64,000 nt of DNA from Lomentospora prolificans (taxonomy: Eukaryota > Ascomycota > Sordariomycetes > Microascales > Microascaceae), in the NCBI GenBank assembly GCA_029532625.1, contig JARFXM010000002.1, positions 434,001 through 498,000 of the forward strand. The letters run 5' to 3'. Positions 43,094 through 53,861 of the stretch are shown piece by piece. The notes below the pieces were generated by a model, which was not told the DNA's origin, searched no databases, and saw only the letters and a list, made by a program, of their open reading frames with translations. A program made the position numbers and the translations under genes. Each line of letters starts with the position of its first letter. Within the stretch, counting starts at the first letter, position 1.

Positions 43094-44806
43094 ATGGCGC
43101 TCTCTAAGGCGCTAATTTCTGCCCTCCTTGCTTCCAGCGCAGCCGCCCTTGAGCCAATCACGATCAAGGCAAGCCTCGCGATCGAAATTCACGCTCCGCA
43201 CCAGACCACGATATAGCTAACTCTCTTCTCAGGGCTCCAAGTTCTTCTACGAAAATGGAACTCAGTTCTACATCAAGGGCATTGCGTATCAGCAGGATAC
43301 CTCGGCCGCCGGCGGTGGCGTGCAATCAACCAAGTTCGCCGACCCTCTCGCGAACCCTGCCGCTTGCCGACGAGATATCCCCCTTCTCAAGGAGCTCGGT
43401 ACCAACACGATCAGGACCTACGCCATCGATCCCACGGCCGACCACAGTGTCTGCATGGGCCTCCTTGAGGATGCCGGTATCTATATCATTTCGGACTTGG
43501 GCGAGCCCTCCCTCTCCATCGAGACTGACAACCCCAAATGGGACCTCGATATCTACGGGCGTTACAAGGCGGTCGTCGACGAACTGAGCAAGTACGACAA
43601 CATCATTGGCTTCTTCGCCGGCAACGAGGTCACCACCAACAAGACCAACACCCCAGCCTCCGCCTACGTCAAGGCGGCCGTTCGCGACACTAAGGCCTAT
43701 ATCAAGGAGAAGGGCCTCAACTACTACGTGGGTTATGCTGCCAACGACGACCCTGATGTGCGCCGTGACATCGCTCACTACTTCAACTGCGGTGACGACC
43801 AATCCGAGGCTATTGACTTTTGGGGCTACAATATCTACCAGTGGTGTGGTGAGAGTACTCTCGAGAAGTCGGGTTATAGCAAGCAGATTGATTTCTTCTC
43901 CAATTACTCGGTCCCCGTCTTCTTCGCCGAATATGGTTGCAACACTGGCGAGAAGGGTGCCGAATCTCGTATCTTCCAGGAGACTACGGTTCTCTACGAG
44001 GATGAGATGACGTCCGTCTTCTCTGGTGGTATCGTCTACATGTATTTCCAGGAGGCCAACGACTACGGTGCGTTCCTAGCCGTTCATTTCCCCTTTTTCT
44101 TCTCTCTCTTTTTCTTCCATTTCTGGCATGGTGGACCGAAACCCATTTACTGACTCAATACGTAGGCCTTGTCCAGCTCAACGGAAACACCGCAGTAAAG
44201 ATGACCAACTTTGGCCAGCTCAAGTCGCGTATCAGCAAGGTTGACCCCACTCGCATTGATATGGACCAATACAGCCCCAGCAACGTCCCCCAGGCCTGTC
44301 CTCCCGTCTCCGATGTCTGGGAGGTCAACGGCGCCAACCTCCCCCCCACTCCGGACGAGAAGGTCTGCGAGTGCATGTTTGCCGGACTCAGCTGCAAGGC
44401 CTCCCCTACCCTGGACGAGAAGGACTACGGCGACATCTTTGGCTTCGTTTGCGGCACCGCCGGCAACCCCTGCGCCGGCATCAACGGCAACGCCACCTCA
44501 GGCAAGTATGGTGCCTTTAGCGCGTGCACGGCTGAGCAGAAGCTTGGATACGTCCTTGACAGGTACTACAAGAACCAGAACAACGCGGCGTCGGCCTGTG
44601 ATTTCGCGGGCCAGGCCACCCTTGTTACCCCGACCAAGACGGACGCTGAATGCGAGAAGAAACTCACCGAGGCCTCGCAGGCGGCCAAGGCTGGCGGCGG
44701 TAGTGGCGGCAGCGGATCGGATGATGACAGCGGTGCTACCACTTTGATGGCAGCGGGTGTGTATGGTTTCGTCGCGTTTGCCATCGGTGCCATGATGGTG
44801 TTGTAA
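43094..44806 (+). CDS. GH72 1,3-beta-glucanosyltransferase (Gas/Gel family) with X8 domain and GPI signal
   Basis: Gas/Gel enzymes cut beta-1,3-glucan and transfer the new end to another chain, elongating and cross-linking wall glucan. Exons by eye: 43094-43168, 43233-44067 and 44166-44806 (516 residues plus stop). The first intron starts with GC (GCAAGC) rather than GT. Signal peptide at 1-19 (MALSKALISALLASSAAAL). The catalytic domain spans about 22-330 with FFYENGTQFYIKGIAYQ, acid/base Glu in FFAGNEVTT (E157) and nucleophile in FFAEYGC (E258). A Cys-rich X8/CBM43 module follows at about 370-465 (VCECMFAGLSC, FGFVCG, AFSACTAEQKL). A Gly/Ser stretch and a hydrophobic tail (VYGFVAFAIGAMMVL) form the GPI signal. 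It is a plasma-membrane or wall enzyme. Very secure. Confidence 0.95.
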
Positions 44807-45529
44807 GGAATAGAGCATTGGAGAAAACGCATTGATACCTATGTTTGTTTCGTGTTTCTGTCAGAGTCATTTTTTTTTAAAAAAAACAACTAGGAATACT
44901 TGTATTCTAAAAGTACAAGTTGGAAAAGGGTCTCTTTGAAACCAGAGTAAGAGGTACATAGGTGAGGTTGTTCTTGTCGGGCCCAATCGTCGCTTTTTTT
45001 TTTTCTTTTTCTTACTCTCTTTTGTTGCGTTTTACTACTTGCAAAGCCACGGTTTTATATCCTACATCTGCTTCAAGCCTCATGGAGTTGGGAGGGAACT
45101 TTTTATTACGATCCGGCTGATTTTTTAAGTATCAAGACCTAATGCACAGTCTGCATTACCCCAGCACAGAAAGAGAGGAGGGCTTGGGAATGCCACGGCT
45201 ACATCGGATCATTGGGGTATGAAGCTATCGAGCGCTTTTTTGATAAACAGAATGAAGAGTTTCGTTTCTCTCGGTTTGATGTGTTGTCGCCGATTCGGCA
45301 TGGGGACGTAGTGGGATTGTAGGGTGAAGCTCGAAGAGTCAGGTGTGCAATTGTACTTGTTTCTATTATGTATTCCGTCCTACCATAGCATATACCTCCC
45401 AAAATTCGCTCCCATTAATAGTGAGTGGCCGTGATGGTGTGTCTACTGTTTGCAGGTATCCGTCCTACATCTATCGCCGATGAATACCCCGATCCGTGTC
45501 CGCGTGCAAGTGATTTCGGAAACGTGGTT
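44807..45529. other. Convergent 3' spacer
   Basis: 723 bases between GH72 and the secreted-protein gene that points back at it. It contains T and A homopolymer runs (44867-44886, 44995-45005) typical of 3' ends. No gene seen. Confidence 0.5.
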
Positions 45530-46255
45530 TTACCGACCAAAGATCTCGCTGACGCCCTCCTCATCGTCAAAGCACCACACATCCTGGACAAACTCGTGGG
45601 TGCCCAGCGCATCCTCAGGAAGATCCGGCAACGTCTGGCAAACAGAGACGACGTCGACGGGCTCGCAGGTCGATGACCCGCTCTGGCGCCGGGTGATGCC
45701 GGCGCCGCTGGACGAGGTGATGTACACCTCCGGATCCCAGTTAAGCACGGTCCAGGTGCCCTGGAGGTATCCGACTGTGACGTTGTCGCAGGCCAGCCAG
45801 GTAGCTCCGGGGTAGGTCAGCACGGGGAGTTCGATATCGACGTCAGGGACGCGGCCCATGGTGACGGTCAAGCCGGGGGTGGTGCCTGATACTGTGAGGT
45901 CGATGCCGTAGCCTGTCGTGGAGGCGGTGGTGTTTTCGCCTTGGGTGATGGGCTGGAGGAAGATTGTTTCGGGGAAGCCTTGGGGGAGGATGTCGGTTAG
46001 GATGGTGGCGTCGGAGGAGTCTGCGGAGGAGGCGTTTTGGTAGAAGATGAGGTCTGGGGAGGAGGAGGAAGGGGCGAGAGAGAGGCGGTTTTGGCCGGCG
46101 CCGGTGTGGAGGGGCCTGAGGGATTGGATGGGTTGGGAGGAGTCGCGGGGGATGGCGAGGAGGTGGAAGCCTTTGGCGGTGGAGAAGGAAACTGCTTGCG
46201 TTTGGGAGGTGAGCAGTAGGAGGAGCGGGGTTAAGAGATGGAGGGAGGAGCGCAT
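45530..46255 (-). CDS. Secreted protein of unknown function, 241 residues
   Basis: I choose the ATG at 46255 because it begins a clear signal peptide (MRSSLHLLTPLLLLLTSQTQA); the frame continues upstream to 46495 without one. The mature part starts VSFSTAKGFHLLAIP and has LRPLHTGAGQNRLSL, LIFYQN, TILTDILPQGFPETIFLQP, then TYPGATWLACDN and YLQGTWTVLNWDPE. Four Cys lie in the second half, which suits two disulphides. There is a potential N-glycosylation site at NAS and another at NTT. No GPI signal or membrane segment is seen. The layout (FHLLA..., G-A, LTD, TWLACD) recalls fungal secreted proteins of unknown function that bind no known ligand; I do not name a family. An extracellular location is inferred from the signal peptide. 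Confidence 0.78.
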   Translation of the reverse strand: MRSSLHLLTPLLLLLTSQTQAVSFSTAKGFHLLAIPRDSSQPIQSLRPLHTGAGQNRLSLAPSSSSPDLIFYQNASSADSSDATILTDILPQGFPETIFLQPITQGENTTASTTGYGIDLTVSGTTPGLTVTMGRVPDVDIELPVLTYPGATWLACDNVTVGYLQGTWTVLNWDPEVYITSSSGAGITRRQSGSSTCEPVDVVSVCQTLPDLPEDALGTHEFVQDVWCFDDEEGVSEIFGR

Positions 46256-47450
46256 CTTGGGTTGTGGTTTGGTTGTGGCTATGATGGGTTGTAAAAGATG
46301 ATTGGAGGTCTGAGATATACTGAGAATGAGATGAGAGATCAAAAAAGGGCTAAGAGGGATGTCGAGAGCTAAGATGAGAGGATGAGATGAGATGAGAAGA
46401 AGGTTTGTTCGAGAAGAAAGGGATCTGATATTAGGATTACAATTGACAGAAGGAACTTTACCGAGAAAACGAGGATGCAAGAACCATGGCGTCAACCCTG
46501 TGTCTCTCCAAGGCCAAGTTTATATATATACTGCCTCATTCCCCATCCACTCCGCTCCTCGGTCGTCTGCTGATCTTTGCTTCTTCCTGCCCATCGGGCC
46601 GGGTCCAGCGTACGTCGGCCGATAAACGTATCAATCCCTCCCCACCAAAAAAGGAGGAGACTGAATTGAGGCGTTCCCCCGTCAATGTCGTCACAGAGCA
46701 GGTGCTGGTTCGTCAAAAGTCTTCCGGCCGGCGCCGCCAGGCTGTCTCGATAGAGTTTCCGCTAGGCTGCCAACGGTACCGCCAAACAGGCCATTCATGT
46801 TTTTCTTTCCGCTATAGGATGCTATGGCCTGCTCTAGCACGCGATGGGAAAGCTTAAAGCCACACAGCCAGGACAGGTCATCGGTCCCTCGTGCCGGGTT
46901 TAGTCTGTTTTCTGTGATGTCATGAGATGTCGCTGACGGGTGGGTTTAGATTAAAATGGGATCGGCGGGCAGAAGTCAATTGCTGGAGCGACACATTGAT
47001 CACTGATGCATTTTCGCTTATTCGGATGCGATGGAATCGGGCAAGGCTTTCCCCATCTCGGACATTGGCTGGGAATGCGGTCTTCGGCATCGGCCATGGC
47101 ATCAGAGAGGCGTGACCAACGATGGAGGGGAGCAATTGATGTTCATCCACAGATGAATATATTCATCGTATTCTCGGTAAAGACAAGTATCAATTGATGT
47201 GTGGGTGGCTGATGCAGCTGCAAGAGCATGTGAGAGAAGCAGATACGAGATAATGTACAAGCACTCCAACTAAACATGCGGAGCAACACTGCCCAATTCT
47301 CTCCCAACACCCAAACCCTCCAGCATCAATGATCTGACCAAGCAGTCCGTGATCAGCAATATACATCAATATGTACCCACAGCACCGTTCGACACTCCCT
47401 GCCCGCCTCGTAAGCCAGATCACAAGTTCTCCAAAAGCAGAATCCACAGA
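46256..47450. other. Upstream flank of the secreted-protein gene and 3' flank of the OPT gene
   Basis: The part at 46300-46400 is purine-rich with short GATGA repeats (46381-46395), probably within the leader of the secreted-protein gene. The remainder has no supported gene. Confidence 0.45.
46381..46395. repeat. (GATGA)3 tandem repeat
   Basis: Three perfect units within a broader GA-rich segment upstream of the secreted-protein gene; on that gene's strand the repeat reads TCATC. Confidence 0.7.
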
Positions 47451-50075
47451 TCAACACCTCTCCCCAGGACAACCCACCATGGTCCCCAGCACACTCCCCG
47501 ACACGCCCGCCAGCTCCAGCGCAGCGCCCACCACGCCTCCAAGCCCCTCACCCGCCAACATGCCGGCCGCCACGGCAAAGCAGTACATGTTAAAATTCGC
47601 AGGCCACTTCTTCGCCCAGAAGTGCGCAATCACCGCCCCCATCAGCGTGGCCGTCGCGTACACCGTGGCGGGGATGACGAAGGCGATGCCGATGGACATC
47701 CAGTTGGGGAGCCACCTGCGGTATTTTTCGCGGGCTCCCGTGAGGAAGAAGTGCTTGATGAGCACCTGCGCTACGCAGATGCCGCCGAGGACGCAGGCTA
47801 CGATGCCGGATGAGAGTGGGATCGGGAGGTCGGGGTTGGTTACGGCTTCGGCGACGGCCCGCCAGGCTCCGACGGACGGCGCCGAGAAGGGGCAGATGTA
47901 GTCGGCGGGGAAGTCTTCCGGGTGGATGACGCAGGGGTAGGCGGCCATGAAGAGCACGAAGATGCCTGTTTGTGGAAGGGAAGAAGAGGAAAACATGTTA
48001 GCATGCTTGCGTGGACTTTGCAAATCAATGTTGAAGACTCAAAACGGGATTTCGGGGGAAGGAAACGCTGGACTCTACCTGGTGCGAGAAACATGGCAAC
48101 CATGGTGCCGACCGCCTGGGCATAAAACTGCTTCACCGGCGGCGTGCGCAGCAAGAATCCCACCCTAAAGTCCGACACAAGCGCCGTCGACATATCCGCC
48201 GCCCCGGACGCGATGCCTCCCGCGATGAGGTTCGCCCGCTGCGCGCCCGCAATCGTGAGCCCCTGGCCAGACGTGACCCCGCCAAAGACCAGCTGCGACG
48301 CCTTGCTCGACGCCGTAAGAGGCGTAATGTCCGTCACGGCTCCGCCATGGATGCTCAGAAAAGCAAACGCCACGCCCAGGATACACGCCAGCACCGCCAG
48401 CTCGACGCCCATATTAAACTGCACCTTGCAAATAACCGCCGCAACGGCCACCATCGCCGCACTCCCCGTCACCCAAACCCACCCGGGCACCTGATCCTGA
48501 GGGCCCGCGAAATCCGCCACCAGGGACCCATCGTCACCGTCCATCCTCCTGCCCTGCCTCTCCAGAAACGCGCTCCTCTTGCCCTTGCGCTTCTCCAGCG
48601 CGTCGTTGACCTGTGTGCAGGCGTTCTTGTACGCAAATTTGAGGCCCAACCACACGACCTTGACGTGCACCAGGAACTCGGTCATGCTATACGCGACCAG
48701 GATGAGCACGCCGGGCCACAGGAGCCAGTACCTCGGCGACGGCACCCAGCCCTCCTCGCCGATGCCGCTCATCGAGTAAAACGTCACGAGGTCGTCCCAC
48801 CGCGCATCCCCCTCCACCGGCGTGGAGATGCCCACGCACTCGCCCGTCGTGATGAGGATGGGGCCGATGATCCCCCACGCTACCACGGAGCCTGCGAAAA
48901 ACGAGATGCCCACGTTGAGACCCACGAGCATGCCCGACCCGATGAAAGCCGGCGTCCACTCCACCATCCAGCCCCAGTTCTCCACAGCTAGCGCCGCGTT
49001 GGTGTGCCCGCTCCAAATGTAGAACCATGTGAAGATGTGCCAGTCGTAGAGGATGCCAGGTGCGTAGTAGGAACCTACGCGGTGGCAGAGGGCTCCGAAG
49101 AAGGCGATGCCGAGGGCTTTGATCTTTTTCATGGCGTCTACGGCGCCGCTGCCTACCGCGTGCATAGAGCGGATCGTGACGGCAGTAGCAGTGGCTAAAA
49201 TTGTAAGCGTGTTAGTAAGAGTATAATTAATTACTCTCTCTGTAACTTCCTTTCCAACATCGGGGTAGGCCCACGGGCAACAAACTCACGAGAGGGGAAC
49301 ACAAGCCGCAACTCCCTCGCAACATTAATCACAAAGAACTTGCGCAGCGGCACCGCGAAAAACAAGCCAAAAAACGAACAAACCAGGGTCAGCGTCAAGA
49401 TCCTCCCGAAATCATCCACCGGCCTCTCCGACAGCAGATCCAGCTGGTACATGGCAGGCAGAGCGGCGACGAACAAGCCCGTCATGCCGCCCGCGCCGGC
49501 CGCCGAGGCTTGTATGATGCTGTTCTCCTGGGGCCCGAAGACGGAGCCGCCGCCGATATGGGGGGTTGTGGGGAAGAGCTTCGTGAGGGCTTTGATGATG
49601 CCAAAGCCAAAGATTGCGCCAAAGAGGGAGGCGCCAAAGGTGAAGCCTGTTTTGAGGCCTGTTGGTGGGGGGCGGGGTTTCGTTTTATAGCTAGTTAGCA
49701 TATGATGTGGTGGGAAAGACGTGGGAAAAGGAGAGGGACGAGAGGCGTACCTAGGTAGACGTTGGAGGCGTTGACGAGGGAGCCGAGGAGGATGCCAACG
49801 GTTACAGCTCGAACGGTGAGGGGGTTCTCTTCATGGGGGATGCCTTCTTGTGGCGGAAAGGGCTTAAAGATGTCTTCGATATGCGAGTCTTTTTCGCCGA
49901 CTAGGACGGCCTTGTCGCCGGTGGAAGACAGCGCCGCGCTGTAGATGGAGCTCGGCCGGGTGCTCGACGCCTCGCGGAGGGCTTCCGGAAGGGATCCTGC
50001 TGCTGGGTCATGGTGGAGGCGGATTGGTGATAGGGGCGTTATTTCCGGGAGAGGCCTGTCTAATATGCTCGCCAT
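47451..50075 (-). CDS. OPT-superfamily transporter, YSL-like branch
   Basis: OPT proteins are proton-coupled membrane transporters of peptides, glutathione or metal chelates. Exons by eye: 49751-50075, 49290-49658, 48079-49194 and 47451-47965 (774 residues plus stop). A cytoplasmic N-terminus of about 85 residues precedes some 14-16 hydrophobic segments. Diagnostic stretches include [31 protein letters not shown] across the first junction, GGGSVFGPQENSIIQASAAGAGGM, the middle-loop LVTFYSMSGIGEEGW, and DFRVGFLLRTPPVKQFYAQAVG. The KIPPR motif of peptide-type OPTs is not seen, and the VYLGLKTG form resembles the YSL-like branch, so a metal-chelate or other small substrate is possible; this is inference. 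A TATATAA lies 112 bases upstream of the start (50187-50193). Confidence 0.9.
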
Positions 50076-51023
50076 CTCGACCTCTTGTCGGTGTAAGTCG
50101 TCAATTGGCGGAGTCGAGTATCACAGATAATCGTATAAGTCGCAACGCATTGCATTTCACAACCCAACTCTCAATATACACAAGAATATATAAGCGACAA
50201 AGAAACCCCAACCAAGAAGCATAATTAAAGTACGGCATTCCACCTCCTCTTAAACCCTCCACCACCGCACCCTCTAAACGATCCCCCTCCCCCTTCTTTC
50301 CAACCCCCCATCGCCTTCCCGATCAACCCGCACGTATCATCTACCAAGCTTCGCAAAGGTTGCCCCTCCGCGCCATCGGCGGGAAAGTGTATAGAAAACA
50401 CCCCAAAACCGGCTGTGTGGGTGAATTAACGACCCTCCCCCGCGAACGTGGTGCTGGTTCCGCTGGTTTGGTGGGATGAGCTAGGGATCGCCGTTTCGCG
50501 ACGCCGGGTGGGCTGGTGGACGTTTATGCCTTTTGAGCCGCGGGGATTCTGAGGCTGGTGGCGGGCGCCAGTGGGCGAGGGTTTCTGGGTGGGAGTTGAT
50601 GGGCTAAAAAAAGAAAAAAAAAGAAAAATCGCTAAGCTGGCGATGAGTTTTACTTTTTACGGTTGTTTCTTGAAGTTAATATCTATCGTGTTTTCTCATC
50701 TTTGGCCTTGGGATCTGAGAAGATGAGGACCAGAGGTTAACGATGGGAGGATTGTCATCATGATTCGCACCATGCATGTCTCTCTCTAATACCTCGCCCA
50801 CTTTGGCTTTCAGTGAGATCATGAATGCCTGCGCCTCCGGAACAAACACTCAAGACGGGGACGCCCATGAAACAAACCCGGCAGCTACGATAAGCTCCAA
50901 ATCACACATACCAAACATTGATATAGCATTGGGAATATTTTCGTCTTCTTATTCATTTTCCCAAGGGAGACCCTTGCCTCATACATGAACTAACTACCAT
51001 CCACCCTCATCGCGAGCCTCCTC
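50076..51023. other. OPT promoter and elp3 3' flank
   Basis: The OPT promoter lies at the left; the C-rich and A-rich stretches at 50250-50630 carry no gene. The right end is the likely 3' untranslated region of elp3. Confidence 0.45.
50187..50193 (-). promoter_or_regulatory. Candidate TATA box of the OPT gene
   Basis: TATATAA on the plus strand (TTATATA on the coding strand) 112-118 bases before the OPT start codon. Confidence 0.35.
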
Positions 51024-52811
51024 CTACCTCTTCCTCCCGTCAAGCCACTTGCTCATGTACGGCCCATCGAGCCAGTACCCCAACCTCGCATAATAACTCC
51101 TCACACCCACACCCGAAATAACGCTTATCTTCTCACTACCATGCTCCTCCCTCGCGATCCTCTCCGCCTCCTCCATGAGCAGCGTGCCGAAGCCCTGATG
51201 CTGGAACTTGCGGGGGTCCCTCGCATGCACGGGCACCGCCGTACCGTACACGTGAAGTTCGCGCACGAGACTGGTGGGCTGGCCGACGAGCTCCTCGCGG
51301 TAGGTGTATTTTTCCGTACACTTCCTCAACCGGAGGAGAGCGACGAGGATATCCTGCTTGGGGTCCTCGTAGGCGAGGAACGTCTCCCAGCCGCCGTTGG
51401 CTACGTAGTCGCGGCGCACTAACTCGATCTGGTTGGGCCGTATCTTGTGCTTCACTTCGTTGATGCCGACTTCGCGTGTTCGCACGTCGCGGCAGGTCGT
51501 TCCGAAATCCTTCATACGCGCGAGCGCTAGCTCTCGCAGGTTGCCGTTCTCGACACCCGAGGTCACGAGCGGCATGGGGATATCTCGCTGCACTCGGTAG
51601 ATTCGGGTCCACGGAGGTACTAGAGCTAGAATGCGCGCCACCAGGTCGATTAGCCCGTTGGGTGTGTAGTTTTGGTACCGGCCCGTCCTCCACAGCTCGT
51701 AGAGACCCGTGCCTCTGATGACGAGTGTAGGGTAGATCTTGAGTCCGTCCGTTCGGAAGGCGGGGTTCTCAAAGTATTCCCTAAACTGGTCGAGGTCGCG
51801 CTCCATGCCCACGTTGGGCAAGTCGGGCATCATGTGGCTGACGACCTTGAAACCGGCGTCCTTGGCCAGGCAGAACGTCTCTGCCACAGCGGCAACGGTG
51901 TGCCCTCGGTTCGTGTCTCTCGCTACATCTTCGTATAGAGACTGGACACCGACTTCCAGTCGCGTGCATCCGTACCGCAACATACTCGTAAGGTGAGGTT
52001 GCAGACAGTAATCCGGCCGCGTCTCGATCGTGATACCCACGCACTTGATGTTGCTCATCTCCCCCGCCGCCACGGCCTCGTCTACACTCGATGTCTGGTA
52101 ACCGCTGAGGGCGTTGTGTAGTTGGGCGATAAAGTCTTCCCTGTATGACTCGGGCAGGGACATAAAGGTACCGCCCATGATGATGTACTCCACCTTATCG
52201 ACGGAGTGACCTAGCGACTTGAGCTGGTCCACACGGCCTCGAGCCTGCTCGAATGGATCGTACCGCGCCCTAATCGCTCGCATCGATGTGGGCTCGTACC
52301 CTGTGTAAGACTGCGTGCTGTATTCGAAGTCGGAGTCGGGCCCGCCTGGGCAGTAGACGCAAATGTTGCCTGTGTAAGCGATGTGCGGGCATCGGTGAGG
52401 TTTGCACATGACGGCTACAACAGCAATACCAGAAGACGTCCCTACGACCGAGTTAGCATTCTAGCTTGCTCAATGATTCTCCACCCGTCGGATTCTGTAG
52501 AGTAACGTACGGATGGGCTTCGCAATCAACTTTGGCAGGATATATTTCTTGTAGTGTTCAGGAATAGCAGCGATAATGGCAGTCAGAGGCGGGATATTAT
52601 GGAGTTTGTGTTTCCTCGCAAGCTTTGTCCGTAAGCTGTTGAGGTTGATGTCCTTCGACGGGCGGCTCGAGTTCTTGGAGTCTTCATGGTCTTCGATGAG
52701 AGCGTTGGCTATGTCGGCGCAGCACCGAAGGAAGCGCTCGCTCTCTGGCGGTAGGTTCGCGTCCTTCTTGTTGCGACCGGGTTTGGTCGCCGTTACAGTT
52801 ACGGTGGCCAT
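51024..52811 (-). CDS. elp3: Elongator complex catalytic subunit Elp3
   Basis: Elp3 is the catalytic subunit of Elongator, which makes cm5 modifications on U34 of tRNAs, using a radical-SAM iron-sulphur centre and a GNAT acetyltransferase domain. Two exons by eye: 52511-52811 and 51024-52441 (572 residues plus stop), joined as [18 protein letters not shown]. The N-terminal tRNA-binding part ([32 protein letters not shown]) is followed by the radical-SAM domain with Cys 118, 128 and 131 ([16 protein letters not shown]), [13 protein letters not shown], and [14 protein letters not shown]. The C-terminal acetyltransferase domain has [16 protein letters not shown] and [14 protein letters not shown]. 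Length and order match the family throughout. It is divergent from the succinyl-CoA ligase gene, 1,050 bases apart. Very secure. Confidence 0.97.
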
Positions 52812-53861
52812 GGCTATCGGGGATCACTGTCGGTCGCGATCGCTCCTGGTAATCGTGGTCGGCGGTTGTGAATTGTGCGAGCTTTGGAGGCAATCACACG
52901 AAAGTCTGGCTCGATGTAATTGCAAAGGTACGTGGGGCAAAATCGAACACTCGACGCAGACTAGAAAATTTGGTACGACATGGCACAGGATTACTCACAG
53001 GCTGTGGCAGCAACTGAGAGCAGCTGTCCAAGTCAATTTGGCTTACTCATGCTCATGCCACATCAATGTCGAGTCATGGTGTGCTTTAGAGTGCCAGGAA
53101 TAAGAGCATGCGTCTCTCGCAAGTAGCACATTGAAAAAATCACATACTAGTCTTCCTATGATCCTATCATCTCGTTCTCGGCCATTATTCGAGCTCTGGA
53201 CAGTGCAGAAGCTTCTCTTCGGACCTGCATGGTGATGCTGCTCGCAGGTTTGAGCCGCTCAAGCTGGCCGCTGGGCCATTCACCAATAGGGAGATTTGCC
53301 AGGAGCACACGGAGGCCACAAGCCGAGCTACCCTGGTCAGCCCAGTTACAGGCAATTGATAACGGCAGCCGTGCTTGGTCCATGGGCGGTGCGGCCAATG
53401 AGCTCGCAGCAGCTTGTCGGAGGGTTCTCGGATAACGAGGACCTGCCATCTGCCACAAGCTGCCAGCGAGGTCTCACTGGCCGACACTTGCTCGAGCGAT
53501 CCGCAATCTGCCGGATTTCGCCGGGTGTGAAACGGGAAACCGCCAGTGCTTCGGGAAAGAGAGAAATCGAGATTTGACTGAATGTTGCCTTGCTGCCGAA
53601 GAACAGCAGGGCCAAACCTGCAACTCAAAGCTCCCTTTCCCTTCCTCTCCCTGGAAAAAATATCCCTGCGAAAGAACTCAATCACAACGTCCCCCGTCCT
53701 CTTCAATCCTCTCCACTCCTTCGCCTCATCAATAAGGGCATTTGCGCCTCCTTTTTCGCTTTGCTCTAGGTCGCTGGTTGCCTTTCTTTTCCGCTCCCCT
53801 TTTTTCTAATTTTTGTTTTGGTGTCGTCATCCGCCAAAACGGCTTCATAAATTCCGCAACC
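52812..53861. other. Divergent promoter region of elp3 and succinyl-CoA ligase
   Basis: This 1,050-base interval should hold both promoters. Overlapping open frames on both strands (the longest 173 codons, minus strand) look like chance. The last 250 bases before the ligase start are pyrimidine-rich. Confidence 0.45.

Noticed and set aside
46256..46495. N-terminal extension of the secreted protein up to 46495
   Set aside because: The frame is open upstream, but the ATG at 46255 begins a good signal peptide and the upstream DNA is a low-complexity GA-rich leader.
53185..53706. 173-codon minus-strand frame between elp3 and the ligase gene
   Set aside because: It lies in a divergent promoter region, overlaps other frames, and has no family resemblance.
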